Assembly (NCBI GenBank): GCA_934755305.1
Contig: CAKVLD010000014.1
Coordinates: 1-59,166 of the forward strand
Origin: an uncultured Clostridium sp.
GTDB taxonomy: Bacteria > Bacillota > Clostridia > Clostridiales > Clostridiaceae
DNA: 59,166 nucleotides
Direction of reading: 5' to 3'
The notes beneath the pieces are model-generated. The model was not told the DNA's origin. It did no database searches and worked only from the letters and a program-made list of their open reading frames with translations. This document shows positions 1 through 8,034 of this stretch, piece after piece (within the stretch, counting starts at the first letter, position 1; each line of letters begins with the position of its first letter). The translations under genes were made by a program, and so were the position numbers.

Positions 1-429
1 AAATTTATTTTATACCAAGGATTTTGCCCTACTCACGAAAGAGTTGAGCCTAATGATATTTTAGAATTAAAAGAAAAGTATCCAAGCTATGAAGTTTTAG
101 TACATCCTGAATGTAAAAAAACTGTTCGTAACATAGCTGATTATATAGGTAGTACTTCTGAACTTATAAACTATTCTGCTTCTTCTGATAGCAAAGGTTT
201 TATAGTGGTTACAGAAGAAGGAGTAATTTATCAAATGAAAAACAGAAGTCCTCATAAAGAATTTATTTCATTAAAAAATCCAATGATTTGTCCTAATATG
301 AAAATGACTAATTTAGAAAAGCTTTATGATTGCCTTCTAAATGAAACTAATGAAATAATTATAGATGAAGAAATGAGATTAAAAGCTTATACAGCTTTAC
401 AAAATATGCATTTATTAGGAGATGACTAA
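1..429 (+). CDS. nadA: Quinolinate synthase NadA, C-terminal part (5' end outside window)
   Basis: The frame is open from base 1 and gives the last 142 residues of NadA, the [4Fe-4S] enzyme that condenses iminoaspartate with dihydroxyacetone phosphate to quinolinate in NAD synthesis. Visible family motifs are FCPTH (fragment residues 8-12), HPEC (35-38) and CPNMK (97-101), which include conserved cysteines of the cluster-binding region, and NLEKLYDCL near the end. The stop codon lies one base before the nadB start, so the genes are cotranscribed and probably translationally coupled. The N-terminal part and promoter lie left of the window. Confidence 0.95.
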   Translation, partial: KFILYQGFCPTHERVEPNDILELKEKYPSYEVLVHPECKKTVRNIADYIGSTSELINYSASSDSKGFIVVTEEGVIYQMKNRSPHKEFISLKNPMICPNMKMTNLEKLYDCLLNETNEIIIDEEMRLKAYTALQNMHLLGDD

Positions 430-430
430 T

Positions 431-1693
431 ATGGTAAAAACCTGCGATGTATTAATTGCTGGAACTGGTATAGCAGGGGTATATACTGCTTTAAACCTTA
501 ATCCAAATCTAAATGTAATAATGATAACAAAAGAAGGTTTAAAAGATTGTAATTCTTATTTAGCTCAAGGAGGAATCTCATCACTTTTAGATGAAAATGA
601 CGTTGACTCATATATAAATGACACTCTAAAAGCAGGTAATTTTAAGAATACTAAGGCTGCTGTAGAAGTTTTAGTTAAAGAATCAAAAGAAAATATGAAA
701 AGACTTATAAATTTTAATGTTCCTTTTGATAAGAATGATGATGGTTCTCTAAACTATACAAGAGAAGGTGGACATAGTACCTTTAGAATTGCCCATATAA
801 AGGACGAAACAGGAAAGTATATAATGGAAGCCCTTTATAGAGAGCTATTAAACAGAAGCAACATTAAAGTTTATGAAAAGTGTAGACTTATAGACATAAT
901 AAAAAGAGATAATAAATGTTTAGGTGGAATTTGTACTCTTAATGATGAAACTATTGAAATTCACTCTAAGGCTACTATTTTAGCTACAGGAGGTCTTGGT
1001 GGTTTATTTACATCTACAACAAACTTCCCTTCTCTTACTGGGGATGGAATATCTATAGCTTTAAAAAATGATATTGAAATTAAAGATATTAATTATCTTC
1101 AACTACATCCAACTGTTTTATATGAAAAAGAATGTACCGGAAAAAGATTGTTACTTTCTGAATCTTTAAGAGGTGAAGGTGGGATTATTAAAAATTTAGA
1201 TGGCAAAGAATTTGTGGATTCCCTAAAACCTCGTGATGTGGTATCTAAAGCTATTTTAAATGAAATATCTAGACATCCTGATATTCCTTATGTATATCTT
1301 GATTTAACTCATTTAGGAAAAGACTTTTTAACTAAAAGATTCCCTTTCCTATACAATGAATGTTTAAAAAGAGGATATAAAATGGAACAAGACATGTTAC
1401 CTATAGCTCCAGCTCATCATTATGCTATGGGAGGAATTAAAGTTGACCTTAATGGTGAAACATCTTTATTTAACTTATATGCTTTAGGAGAAACAGCTTG
1501 TACTGGTGTTCATGGAAGCAATAGACTAGCTAGCAACTCTTTATTAGAAGGCGTTGTATTTGGATATAGATGTGCTCAAAAATTAAATGATGAACTTTAT
1601 AACAATGTTGATATTTACCCAGATAAAAAAGATTTAATTTATTTTCTAAAAGAAAGAGTGGACGAAAATTATGCTAAATTATTTAATTATTGA
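431..1693 (+). CDS. nadB: L-aspartate oxidase NadB (short clostridial form)
   Basis: This FAD flavoprotein oxidises L-aspartate to iminoaspartate for NadA. The protein has 420 residues. The dinucleotide-binding motif GTGIAG is at residues 11-16, SLRGEGG at about 244-250, HHYAMGG at about 329-335 and GSNRLASNSL at about 361-370; these are the FAD and substrate regions of the fumarate reductase/aspartate oxidase family. It ends soon after the last FAD motif, so the C-terminal helical domain of the longer (about 530 residue) enzymes is missing. I start at the ATG at 431, 9 nt after AGGAG; an in-frame ATG at 422 directly abuts the SD. The 3' end overlaps nadC by 23 nt. Confidence 0.93.
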   Translation: MVKTCDVLIAGTGIAGVYTALNLNPNLNVIMITKEGLKDCNSYLAQGGISSLLDENDVDSYINDTLKAGNFKNTKAAVEVLVKESKENMKRLINFNVPFDKNDDGSLNYTREGGHSTFRIAHIKDETGKYIMEALYRELLNRSNIKVYEKCRLIDIIKRDNKCLGGICTLNDETIEIHSKATILATGGLGGLFTSTTNFPSLTGDGISIALKNDIEIKDINYLQLHPTVLYEKECTGKRLLLSESLRGEGGIIKNLDGKEFVDSLKPRDVVSKAILNEISRHPDIPYVYLDLTHLGKDFLTKRFPFLYNECLKRGYKMEQDMLPIAPAHHYAMGGIKVDLNGETSLFNLYALGETACTGVHGSNRLASNSLLEGVVFGYRCAQKLNDELYNNVDIYPDKKDLIYFLKERVDENYAKLFNY

Positions 1694-2513
1694 TGATTTA
1701 ATAAATAGGGCACTTCAAGAAGATATGCCTTTTGGAGATATAACTACTAATGCAACAATAAGTGAAACAAGCTCTTCTAGAGCTTCTGTAATTTTAAAAG
1801 AAGACGGTATAATCTGTGGTATACCTGTATTTAAAAGAGTATATAAATTACTTGGAGATGTAGAAGTTTCTTTTGATGTAAATGATGGGGACTTTGTAAA
1901 AAAAGGTACTGTTATAGGTAAGGTATCTGGAAATACAAGAAATAGTCTAAAGGGAGAAAGAATAGCTCTTAATTTAATGCAAAGAATGAGTGGTATTGCA
2001 ACTACTACTAATAGATATGCTAAAGAATTAGAAGGTTTAAATGCTCAAGTAGTTGATACTAGAAAAACCACACCTTTATATAGACATTTAGATAAATATT
2101 CAGTACGTTGTGGTGGTGGATCTAATCATAGATTATCTCTTTCTGACTCTGTTTTAATAAAGGATAATCATATAGCAGCTGCAGGAGGAATAAAAAATGC
2201 TGTAGAACTTGCCAAAAAAAATTCATCTTTTACTACTAAAATAGAAGTTGAAACTGAGACTAAGGAAGAAGTATTAGAAGCTCTAGAATCTAAAGCAGAC
2301 ATTATTATGCTTGATAATATGACACCAGAAAAAGCTTCTGAAATGGTTAAATTGATTGACGGAAAAGCTATTACTGAATGTTCTGGTAATATTACTTTAG
2401 AAACTATTAGAAGTTATGGTGAAACAGGTGTAGACTTTATATCTTGTGGAGCATTAACTCATTCATTTAATGTATTAGATATATCTCTAAAAAACTTAGT
2501 TACAATAGATTAA
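1671..2513 (+). CDS. nadC: Nicotinate-nucleotide pyrophosphorylase (quinolinate phosphoribosyltransferase) NadC
   Basis: NadC converts quinolinate and PRPP to nicotinate mononucleotide, the third step of the pathway whose first two enzymes are encoded just upstream. The 280-residue length is normal. Family motifs are QRMSGIAT, DTRKTTP, the RCGGGxxHR region followed by KDNHI, IEVETET, LDNM and ECSGNI, which form the substrate and phosphate sites of the type II PRTase fold. The start lies inside nadB (23 nt overlap) and has no strong SD, so translation is probably coupled to nadB. A strong hairpin terminator follows, making this the last gene of nadABC. Confidence 0.95.
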   Translation: MLNYLIIDDLINRALQEDMPFGDITTNATISETSSSRASVILKEDGIICGIPVFKRVYKLLGDVEVSFDVNDGDFVKKGTVIGKVSGNTRNSLKGERIALNLMQRMSGIATTTNRYAKELEGLNAQVVDTRKTTPLYRHLDKYSVRCGGGSNHRLSLSDSVLIKDNHIAAAGGIKNAVELAKKNSSFTTKIEVETETKEEVLEALESKADIIMLDNMTPEKASEMVKLIDGKAITECSGNITLETIRSYGETGVDFISCGALTHSFNVLDISLKNLVTID

Positions 2514-2526
2514 ATGTTATTTATAT

Positions 2527-2571
2527 AAAAAATGTTGTATTTGATTCATGGAGTCAAATACAACATTTTTT
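2527..2571 (+). terminator. Terminator after nadC (bidirectional form)
   Basis: An 18-bp inverted repeat has arms at 2527-2544 and 2554-2571 and a 9-nt loop. The arms begin with A6 and end with T6, so it could also end the - strand gene that stops at 2580. Confidence 0.85.
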
Positions 2572-2579
2572 ATATACAT

Positions 2580-2915
2580 CTATCTCTTCTTTTTACCATT
2601 TTTATTATTTATCTTCTTATAGTTTGCTTTTACTCGCTTAGCTTGTCGTTCTTTTTCCTTTTCTAACTTCTTTTTCTCTTCTATTCTGTCTGATATCCTT
2701 AAAAAAGATAAAGAGCAACCAAACCATATAAAACCTAAAATTGTTGAGGAAATACCTGTTACTACAAAACTTACATCAGCAGCCATATCTTTAATCATAA
2801 TATTATAAATATGAGTTGTAATAAAAATAAAAAAAGCAAATATTACACTAAAAATTATTCCATTTAATTTATTCTTTCGCATAGCATCTATATACTTATC
2901 TATTAATTTTATCAT
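2580..2915 (-). CDS. Small membrane protein, function unknown
   Basis: I do not recognise this 111-residue protein. It has a short amphipathic N-terminus, two hydrophobic segments (about residues 18-40 and 48-72) and a strongly basic Lys/Arg/Glu-rich tail (about 76-111) that looks like a cytoplasmic helix or nucleic-acid-binding tail. The ATG is preceded at good spacing by a G-rich SD (GGGGGAG). It is a single-gene unit with its own promoter about 25 bp upstream and shares the bidirectional terminator at 2527-2571. It reads as a real gene because SD, promoter and terminator agree, but no function can be given. Confidence 0.7.
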   Translation of the reverse strand: MIKLIDKYIDAMRKNKLNGIIFSVIFAFFIFITTHIYNIMIKDMAADVSFVVTGISSTILGFIWFGCSLSFLRISDRIEEKKKLEKEKERQAKRVKANYKKINNKNGKKKR

Positions 2916-2939
2916 CTTATCTCCCCCATCCTCATAAAT

Positions 2940-2970
2940 AGTATACCATTTTATTTAATTGTTAACAATT
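2940..2970 (-). promoter_or_regulatory. SigA-type promoter with a 14-bp palindrome over the -35 box
   Basis: Read on the - strand: TTGTTA (2963-2968), 17 bp, TATACT (2940-2945), with TGG before the -10 box. The -35 box lies inside the perfect palindrome AATTGTTAACAATT (2957-2970), a possible operator. It serves the small membrane gene ending at 2580. Confidence 0.6.
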
Positions 2971-3000
2971 ACATGGTAACCTCATCTTAAAGTTAACAAG

Positions 3001-3029
3001 AAAACCACTAGGTATTACCTAGTGGTTTT
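3001..3029 (-). terminator. Terminator of rnpB
   Basis: A perfect 13-bp hairpin with a 3-nt loop follows the RNase P RNA 3' end. The U-tract on the - strand is short (TTTT then C), but stem quality and position fit an rnpB terminator. Confidence 0.75.
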
Positions 3030-3030
3030 C

Positions 3031-3379
3031 ATAATCGAGATAAGCCATAAGCGGGGTCCTGTATTAAGCAATCATCTATCTAGGCCTACTGTTACCAATA
3101 GACTCAAGCGACACACCCAGAGGCGGAGCGGGCAACTCCTTATATGCCTCTCTATTCGGTCTTGCTCCAAGTGGGGTTTACATAGCCGTGAAGTCGCCAT
3201 CACGCTGGTGAGCTCTTACCTCGCCTTTCCATCCTTACCTACAAAAGTAGGCGGTATATTTCTGTTGCACTATCCTTCAAGTCACCTTGACTGGACGTTA
3301 TCCAGCACCCTGCCCTGTGGAGCCCCGACTTTCCTCTCCTAGCTCAAAGGCTAGCAGCGATTGCCTGTCTTACTCGACC
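3031..3379 (-). ncRNA. rnpB: RNase P RNA, class A
   Basis: The catalytic RNA of RNase P matures tRNA 5' ends. On the - strand the 5' region reads GAGTAAGACAGGCAATCGCT, followed by GAGGAAAGTC, CTCCACAGGGCAGGGTGC and a GTGCAACAGAAA segment. Farther on come GGTAAGAGCTCACC, GTAAACCCCA, GGAGCAAGACC and a 3' part with CTAGATAGATGATTG and ACCCCGCTTAT. These match the conserved blocks and order of the ancestral class A fold, not the Bacillus class B fold. The 5' GGTCGAG pairs with 3' CTCGATT to close P1, which sets the ends. P2 differs from the usual sequence but is compensated (CGGGG with CCCCG). A promoter and a terminator flank it. Confidence 0.95.
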
Positions 3380-3382
3380 TTT

Positions 3383-3411
3383 ATAATATCATACATTTAT
3401 TTTTTTTACAA
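3383..3411 (-). promoter_or_regulatory. Promoter of rnpB
   Basis: On the - strand: TTGTAA (3406-3411), 17-bp spacer, TATTAT (3383-3388). The predicted start falls within a few bases of the RNA 5' end deduced from the P1 helix. Confidence 0.75.
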
Positions 3412-3422
3412 TATTTTTTTAT

Positions 3423-3638
3423 TTACGGAACAAAAATAAATAGTAAAACTAATAAAATCAATATTATAAAACCATATAATCCAACTCCACATAGTAATAA
3501 AGTAATAAATATGCCTACTACTGCACAACATTTAAGCGGGCTTATAAATGCAAAAATAGGCCATCGTATACACTTATTAAAGGTTTTATTTATGTTTTTA
3601 CCGAATTTATTTCTAAAGTTATTTAAACCTTTACTAAT
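3423..3638 (-). CDS. Small two-helix membrane protein with apparent ATT start
   Basis: This 71-residue frame has no ATG, GTG or TTG in its first part. An in-frame TAG lies just upstream and is followed by a strong SD (AGGGGGAG), then 6 nt, then ATT at 3636-3638. Read from there, the product has a basic N-terminus with several Lys/Arg/Asn, then IRWPIFAF, a CC pair at about residue 38, and two strongly hydrophobic segments to the C-terminus (FVP). The perfect SD, absence of other starts and membrane-protein composition argue for a real gene. It ends 12 bp upstream of the rnpB -35 box. Function unknown. Confidence 0.55.
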   Translation of the reverse strand: MSKGLNNFRNKFGKNINKTFNKCIRWPIFAFISPLKCCAVVGIFITLLLCGVGLYGFIILILLVLLFIFVP

Positions 3639-3712
3639 TTTAATCTCCCCCTAGATATTCATCCCTATTATATTATTATTCTTTTTGGTAATAATATTGC
3701 AAAGAATATAAT

Positions 3713-3741
3713 TTGCATTTCCATTAATTTATATATATACT
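3713..3741 (+). promoter_or_regulatory. Promoter of the DUF2334 lipoprotein gene
   Basis: TTGCAT (3713-3718), 17-bp spacer, TATACT (3736-3741). It lies 35 bp before the start codon, which has AGGAGG 7 nt upstream. Confidence 0.7.
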
Positions 3742-3775
3742 TTATTTTGTAATTACCATCTTAGGAGGTTTTTTT

Positions 3776-5107
3776 ATGAAAAAAATTTATTTATTATTAA
3801 TTTTACTTTTAACTTTATCATTGATTTCTTGTAAAACCAATAATTCACAAGACAATCAAAACTCAGATCAAAATACAACTATAGATTATTCAAAATTCCA
3901 AGACTTAAACCTTCCTTCTGACAGCATTACTATTAATATTGATGGAAATAAAATAAATTTATCTACACCAATATATTTAGAAAAAAACAGATACTACTTC
4001 TGCTTAAATGAATTGCTAGAAAATCTTCAAGGAAATTTAACTGAAAATAATAATAACCTAGATATATCTGTAGGTAACATATCTTTTACTATAGATACTA
4101 CTAATAACACTATATCATCTAACAATAAAACACTAGCCTTACGACAAGAATTAAAAATCCAAAAACCTTTTTACTATATAGGTTTTTCTGATTTTGCAGA
4201 AGGTTTAAATATGTACACTAGCTGGAATAATGATAGTAAAACAATCTATTGTAAAACTAATGGTAATAATATTACTAATATAACACCTTATAAATCTTCT
4301 ATAGATCAAGTTGGATATTTAAGAATAGAAGATGTAGACTTGACCACAATGCCATACGATAAAGAATATTTAGAAAAACTTAGAATAATGGGAAATTATC
4401 TTGATAAAAAACAAGTTCCTTACCATATAGCATGGATACCTAGATTTGTTTCACCTAATAACAATGTAGATGTAGACCCTATGACTAGAAATGATTTTCA
4501 AAATGCTGAAATGGTATATACACTTGATTATTTTATTCAACATACAGGCTCTATAGGATTACATGGATACACTCATCAATTTGGTAGTGATGAATCAGCC
4601 ATAGGCTCTGAGTTTGGAGCCAAAGCACCTTCAACTAAGAACTTTACCGAAAAAATAGAAAAGGCTATAGAAACGGCTAAATACTTAAATATACCTATAG
4701 ACTTTTTTGAAGCTCCTCATTATGAAATAACTGCTGAGCAAAACAAACTAGCTGGAAACTATTTCAAAATATTATATTATCCATTTAAAGATAAAGGTTC
4801 ATCTTCTATAGATTATACTAAACCTCAGCTAGATCCTTATAACAATACTTCTTATTTTATTTCTACAGCTTTAGATTATGTTCATGGAGATGATATAGAT
4901 GGTTCTATTAATAGAATAAAAGACGCTAACACCAAAAATATGGGAAGTATATTCTATCATCCTAGATTAGATTTTGACTTTATACAATTATCTAATGAAA
5001 ATGGAATTCCATCTTATACTTATGATGATAATTCTACCTTAAAAAGAGTTATTAACGCTTTAGAATCTGTTGGATTTAAAATGTCTAAAGTAACTGATAT
5101 ACAATAG
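3776..5107 (+). CDS. Lipoprotein with copper-amine-oxidase-N-like domain and DUF2334 (deacetylase-like) domain
   Basis: 443 residues. A hydrophobic signal ends in the lipobox LISC (about residues 16-19), so the mature protein should be a membrane-anchored lipoprotein outside the cell. An Asn/Gln-rich linker follows, then about residues 50-160 resemble the beta-rich copper amine oxidase N-terminal-like domain common in clostridial surface proteins. The C-terminal half (about 180-443) matches DUF2334, a divergent polysaccharide deacetylase-like family, with the acidic motif RIEDVD and GLHGYTHQ, which carry likely metal ligands. Probable role is modification of a cell-surface polysaccharide; the substrate is unknown. 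It is a single-gene unit. Confidence 0.8.
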   Translation: MKKIYLLLILLLTLSLISCKTNNSQDNQNSDQNTTIDYSKFQDLNLPSDSITINIDGNKINLSTPIYLEKNRYYFCLNELLENLQGNLTENNNNLDISVGNISFTIDTTNNTISSNNKTLALRQELKIQKPFYYIGFSDFAEGLNMYTSWNNDSKTIYCKTNGNNITNITPYKSSIDQVGYLRIEDVDLTTMPYDKEYLEKLRIMGNYLDKKQVPYHIAWIPRFVSPNNNVDVDPMTRNDFQNAEMVYTLDYFIQHTGSIGLHGYTHQFGSDESAIGSEFGAKAPSTKNFTEKIEKAIETAKYLNIPIDFFEAPHYEITAEQNKLAGNYFKILYYPFKDKGSSSIDYTKPQLDPYNNTSYFISTALDYVHGDDIDGSINRIKDANTKNMGSIFYHPRLDFDFIQLSNENGIPSYTYDDNSTLKRVINALESVGFKMSKVTDIQ

Positions 5108-5136
5108 AAGGATGATGCTTTTCGCATCATCCTTTT
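5108..5136 (+). terminator. Terminator after the lipoprotein gene
   Basis: An 11-bp hairpin has arms at 5108-5118 and 5124-5134 and a TTTT run at 5133-5136. It overlaps the stop codon region of the convergent gene ending at 5127. Confidence 0.85.
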
Positions 5137-5747
5137 ACTATTGATATATTCTCTAAAATTTCCTTTATCTCAATCTTAAACACCTCTACTGCCTCCTCAT
5201 CCTTTATAACTTCCCTAGATCTATCTAATACATAATAAAAAAGTACACCAAACTTTCTCTTAATTAATAAATTATTCTCTCCCTTTAGCTGATTGTATCC
5301 ATTAAATACTGAAAGCACCACTTCGTTAACTTCATCAATATTTAACTTCCCTGAATTTAATAACTTTTCATATAAAAATAAAGAAAATAATTCTTTCTCA
5401 CCATATTCTTCTTTTTTAATAATATTCTTTTCAAAAATATTTATTATATTATTAGGAATAACGCTTAAACTTACTAAATCATCTCTACTTATATTTAACT
5501 TACTTAAGTCACAAGAAAATTGCTCTGCTAACTTATCTAAAGAGACCTCATCTTTAAGCTCTAGTATTTTAGCTATTCGATCCATAATCTTAACCTTAGG
5601 AAAAAATGTTTCTTGACCAGTAACTACACTCCTCTTTATAAACCATTCTTCTGGTATTAACCTCTTCCTTTTCCATCTATATAGTTGTCCATAAGAAATA
5701 TTCATTTCTTGAAGCAAGACTTTTTTAGATATTAATTCTTCTGACAT
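5127..5747 (-). CDS. YhbD-like MerR-type HTH protein (DUF4004)
   Basis: 206 residues. The N-terminus (about residues 5-75) is a MerR-like winged helix with the sequence LLQEMNISYGQLYRWKRKRL. The rest is helical and resembles YhbD of Bacillus subtilis. The start overlaps the preceding bactofilin-like gene by 16 nt, so the three genes form one - strand operon. B. subtilis also clusters yhbD with yhbE and yhbF, though there the HTH gene comes first and here it is last. Likely role: an HTH partner of the polymer-forming proteins, either a regulator or a structural adaptor. I infer the partnership from context only. Confidence 0.8.
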   Translation of the reverse strand: MSEELISKKVLLQEMNISYGQLYRWKRKRLIPEEWFIKRSVVTGQETFFPKVKIMDRIAKILELKDEVSLDKLAEQFSCDLSKLNISRDDLVSLSVIPNNIINIFEKNIIKKEEYGEKELFSLFLYEKLLNSGKLNIDEVNEVVLSVFNGYNQLKGENNLLIKRKFGVLFYYVLDRSREVIKDEEAVEVFKIEIKEILENISIVKG

Positions 5748-6433
5748 ACTAGCTCCTTTACCACACTATCTTTATCTACTTCTATCTCCCCAGTATACTC
5801 TACTTTGTTTATAGTACATCCTTTTAATATTCTTACATTTATGCCTCTTACAATATTAGCATCTGTATTTTCTAACTCTACTTCATCTCCCTCAATTAAA
5901 TAACACTTCATAACTCCCTTTTTAGAGAACATATTATGCTTGTCTAGAATCTTTATTTTACTTCCCCCAATTTCATTTATAAAACTTTTACCCTTTACTT
6001 TTATATCAATATTATCTGCCGATAATAATCCCTTTATATCTATTTCTCCAACACTTTCAAATTCTTGTCCTTCACAATCCTTATAAACAGATAGCTCCCC
6101 TAAATTTTTAAACTTTTTAAAGGTTAAATTTTCTTTAAAATTAGCCTCTCCTACAATATTGACCTCATTAAAGCAACATTCATCTCCACAAGTAATTTCA
6201 CCTACCATTTTTAACTTTTCTGCTCTTATTGCCTTATTAGATATTACTTCCCCCCTTATTTTTATAGTTTCTCCTGTTAATTCTTCATTTATAGTACATT
6301 CTCCATTAACCTTTAATGTATTACATGTTATTTTACCTATAGTTATTCCTTCTCCATTAACTGAAATTTTATCATATTCACCACCACTAATAGTACCTTC
6401 TCCCATTATAGATATTGAATTAGCATTTCCCAT
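5732..6433 (-). CDS. Bactofilin/YhbE-F-like polymer-forming protein, paralogue 2
   Basis: 233 residues made of short beta repeats with regularly spaced Gly (for example SIMGEGTISGG, VNGEC, IRGEV, MVGEIT, IVGEA), as expected for a right-handed beta-helix of the polymer-forming cytoskeletal (bactofilin) group. A C-terminal block with GLLSADNIDI, INEIGGSKIKI, IEGDEVELEN and VRGINV is shared with the neighbouring gene, so the two are paralogues. It has no signal or membrane segment and should be cytoplasmic. I start at the ATG at 6433, which has GGAGGG at proper spacing; an in-frame ATG two codons earlier abuts the SD. Confidence 0.78.
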   Translation of the reverse strand: MGNANSISIMGEGTISGGEYDKISVNGEGITIGKITCNTLKVNGECTINEELTGETIKIRGEVISNKAIRAEKLKMVGEITCGDECCFNEVNIVGEANFKENLTFKKFKNLGELSVYKDCEGQEFESVGEIDIKGLLSADNIDIKVKGKSFINEIGGSKIKILDKHNMFSKKGVMKCYLIEGDEVELENTDANIVRGINVRILKGCTINKVEYTGEIEVDKDSVVKELVCQKN

Positions 6434-6444
6434 TTTCATCCCTC

Positions 6445-7053
6445 CTATAACCTTATTGAATTCATTACTGTACTACTTTTATCTATATCAATATTCATAG
6501 AATACTCTATTTTATCTATAATACAGCCTGGTCCAATTGTTATATTTTTTCCTCTTACAACATCACATTCAACATTCTCCAAATAAATATTATCACCTTC
6601 TATGACTTTACAATTCACCTTTACCTTTCTTTTAAATAAACCAATCTTATGAAATGAATTATTTTCAATCTTAACATTCGAACCACCTATTTCACTTATA
6701 TTGCAACTTCTAGATACCTCAAAGGAAATTGAATCTGCTGATAATAACCCATCCATATTTAGAACACCTTCAACATCAATACTCTTTCCTTGAACATTCC
6801 CACAAACCTTTATTACACCTTCAAACTCTATATGCTCCTTTGCATCTATACTTCCATTAAATACAGCCATCCCTTCACAACTTATATTAGTACAAGTTAT
6901 ATTACCATTAACTTTCAAAGTACCTTCTGCATCTATATTTTCAGCATCTATACTATCTAATATAGTAGTAATACCTTCTACATTTACATCTTTATATCTT
7001 CCTCCACCTACTTTTCCTATACCTTCTACATTTACATCATATAAACTCCCCAT
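6445..7053 (-). CDS. Bactofilin/YhbE-F-like polymer-forming protein, paralogue 1
   Basis: 202 residues, first gene of the operon. The N-terminal two thirds is a repeat of about 10-20 residues with the motif VEGxxxV or AEGxLKV, which predicts a beta-helix of the bactofilin type. The C-terminal part (MDGLLSADSI, SEIGGSNVKI, IEGDNIYLEN, VRGKNITI) is shared with the downstream paralogue. SD AGGAGG precedes the ATG. A -10-like TATAAT (7085-7090, - strand) lies upstream without a clear -35. The paired paralogues suggest a hetero-polymer, as for YhbE and YhbF; cellular role unknown. Confidence 0.78.
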   Translation of the reverse strand: MGSLYDVNVEGIGKVGGGRYKDVNVEGITTILDSIDAENIDAEGTLKVNGNITCTNISCEGMAVFNGSIDAKEHIEFEGVIKVCGNVQGKSIDVEGVLNMDGLLSADSISFEVSRSCNISEIGGSNVKIENNSFHKIGLFKRKVKVNCKVIEGDNIYLENVECDVVRGKNITIGPGCIIDKIEYSMNIDIDKSSTVMNSIRL

Positions 7054-7186
7054 ATCTGCCTCCTAAAACATTGTTTTATTTTATATTATATAAGCAACAA
7101 TTTTCTTTAATATATTTACATATTAACGTAACATTGTTTTATTGTAAATATATTTTTCTATTTTTTACAAAATAAAGTGATTAACA

Positions 7187-7230
7187 AAAAAAATAAAGCC
7201 TATTAACAAAAAATTGTTAACAGACTTTAT
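7187..7230 (-). terminator. Terminator after nif3
   Basis: A 17-bp hairpin with two wobble pairs has arms at 7193-7209 and 7214-7230, followed on the - strand by a long T-run. It ends the trmK-nif3 unit and insulates the bactofilin operon. Confidence 0.85.
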
Positions 7231-7239
7231 AATAAAAAT

Positions 7240-8034
7240 TTATACAAATGTATATGGATCTTTTGATTCTTTCGAATGAATAAATATTATATCTTTAAAT
7301 TTATTTTCTATCTCTTTCATTACTTCTAAGAAAACAATCCATTCAGTTGGAAAATGACCAGCATCTAATATAGTTACACCTAATTCTTTATAATCAGATA
7401 CAAAATGATAAGTAGTATCTCCTGTAATTATACAGTCAGCTCCTAAAGCTAAAGCTTTGCCAAAATAATCTTGACCACTTCCATTAATAATAGCTATTTT
7501 ATTAACTGTATCCTTAGCTATAGCCGCTCTAAAACTTTTTATACCTAAAGAACTTTTTACTTTTTCTATAAGTTCTTTAACCAGTATCTCTTGATCTAAT
7601 GATACTATTCTTCCTATTCCTGAATCCTCAAAATTTTTAATAGAACTCCTTTCTATTATCTTACTACCTTCAAAACCTAATATATCAACTATTTTTTCAT
7701 TTATTCCACCTTTTACTGAATCTAAATTAGTGTGACTAGAATATAATGATATATCATTTTTTATAAGTTCTATTATTTTATAACCTTGTAAGTCTTCTTT
7801 CACTATCTTACTTGGCTTCCTAAAAAGCAAGGGATGATGAGTAATAATTAAATCCACCTTTTCTCTTTTCGCCTCTTCTATTACATCTTTAGTACAATCT
7901 AAAGCTAATAATACTCTTTTAACTTCCTTTTCTTTTTCCCCTACCATAAGTCCAACATTATCATAGCTTTCTTTTAAAAAAGTAGGAGCTAAATTTTCCA
8001 TAGCCTTAATTATCTCTTTTACTTTTACACTCAT
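7240..8034 (-). CDS. Nif3-like dinuclear metal centre protein (YqfO family)
   Basis: 264 residues, the usual length for the short form that lacks the inserted PII-like domain. Metal-site motifs visible are LIITHHPLLF, SSHTNLDSV, GDTTYHF and LDAGHFPTEW, where the His/Asp/Glu residues bind the two metal ions. Database names such as GTP cyclohydrolase 1 type 2 are only provisional for this family. The start codon overlaps the trmK stop by one base (TAATG), so translation is coupled. The trmK-nif3 pair downstream of rpoD is a conserved Firmicute arrangement. Confidence 0.9.
   Translation of the reverse strand: MSVKVKEIIKAMENLAPTFLKESYDNVGLMVGEKEKEVKRVLLALDCTKDVIEEAKREKVDLIITHHPLLFRKPSKIVKEDLQGYKIIELIKNDISLYSSHTNLDSVKGGINEKIVDILGFEGSKIIERSSIKNFEDSGIGRIVSLDQEILVKELIEKVKSSLGIKSFRAAIAKDTVNKIAIINGSGQDYFGKALALGADCIITGDTTYHFVSDYKELGVTILDAGHFPTEWIVFLEVMKEIENKFKDIIFIHSKESKDPYTFV

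Noticed and set aside
431..1693. nadB as a truncated pseudogene
   Set aside because: All FAD and substrate motifs are present, it overlaps an intact nadC, and short NadB forms are, to my knowledge, common in clostridia.
3022..3342. 106-codon + strand frame with no known family
   Set aside because: It lies entirely antisense to rnpB; its GC content and composition come from the structured RNA, not from coding.
3361..3654. 97-codon + strand frame
   Set aside because: Antisense to the rnpB promoter and the ATT-start membrane gene; no SD, and the - strand reading has an SD and better membrane-protein composition.
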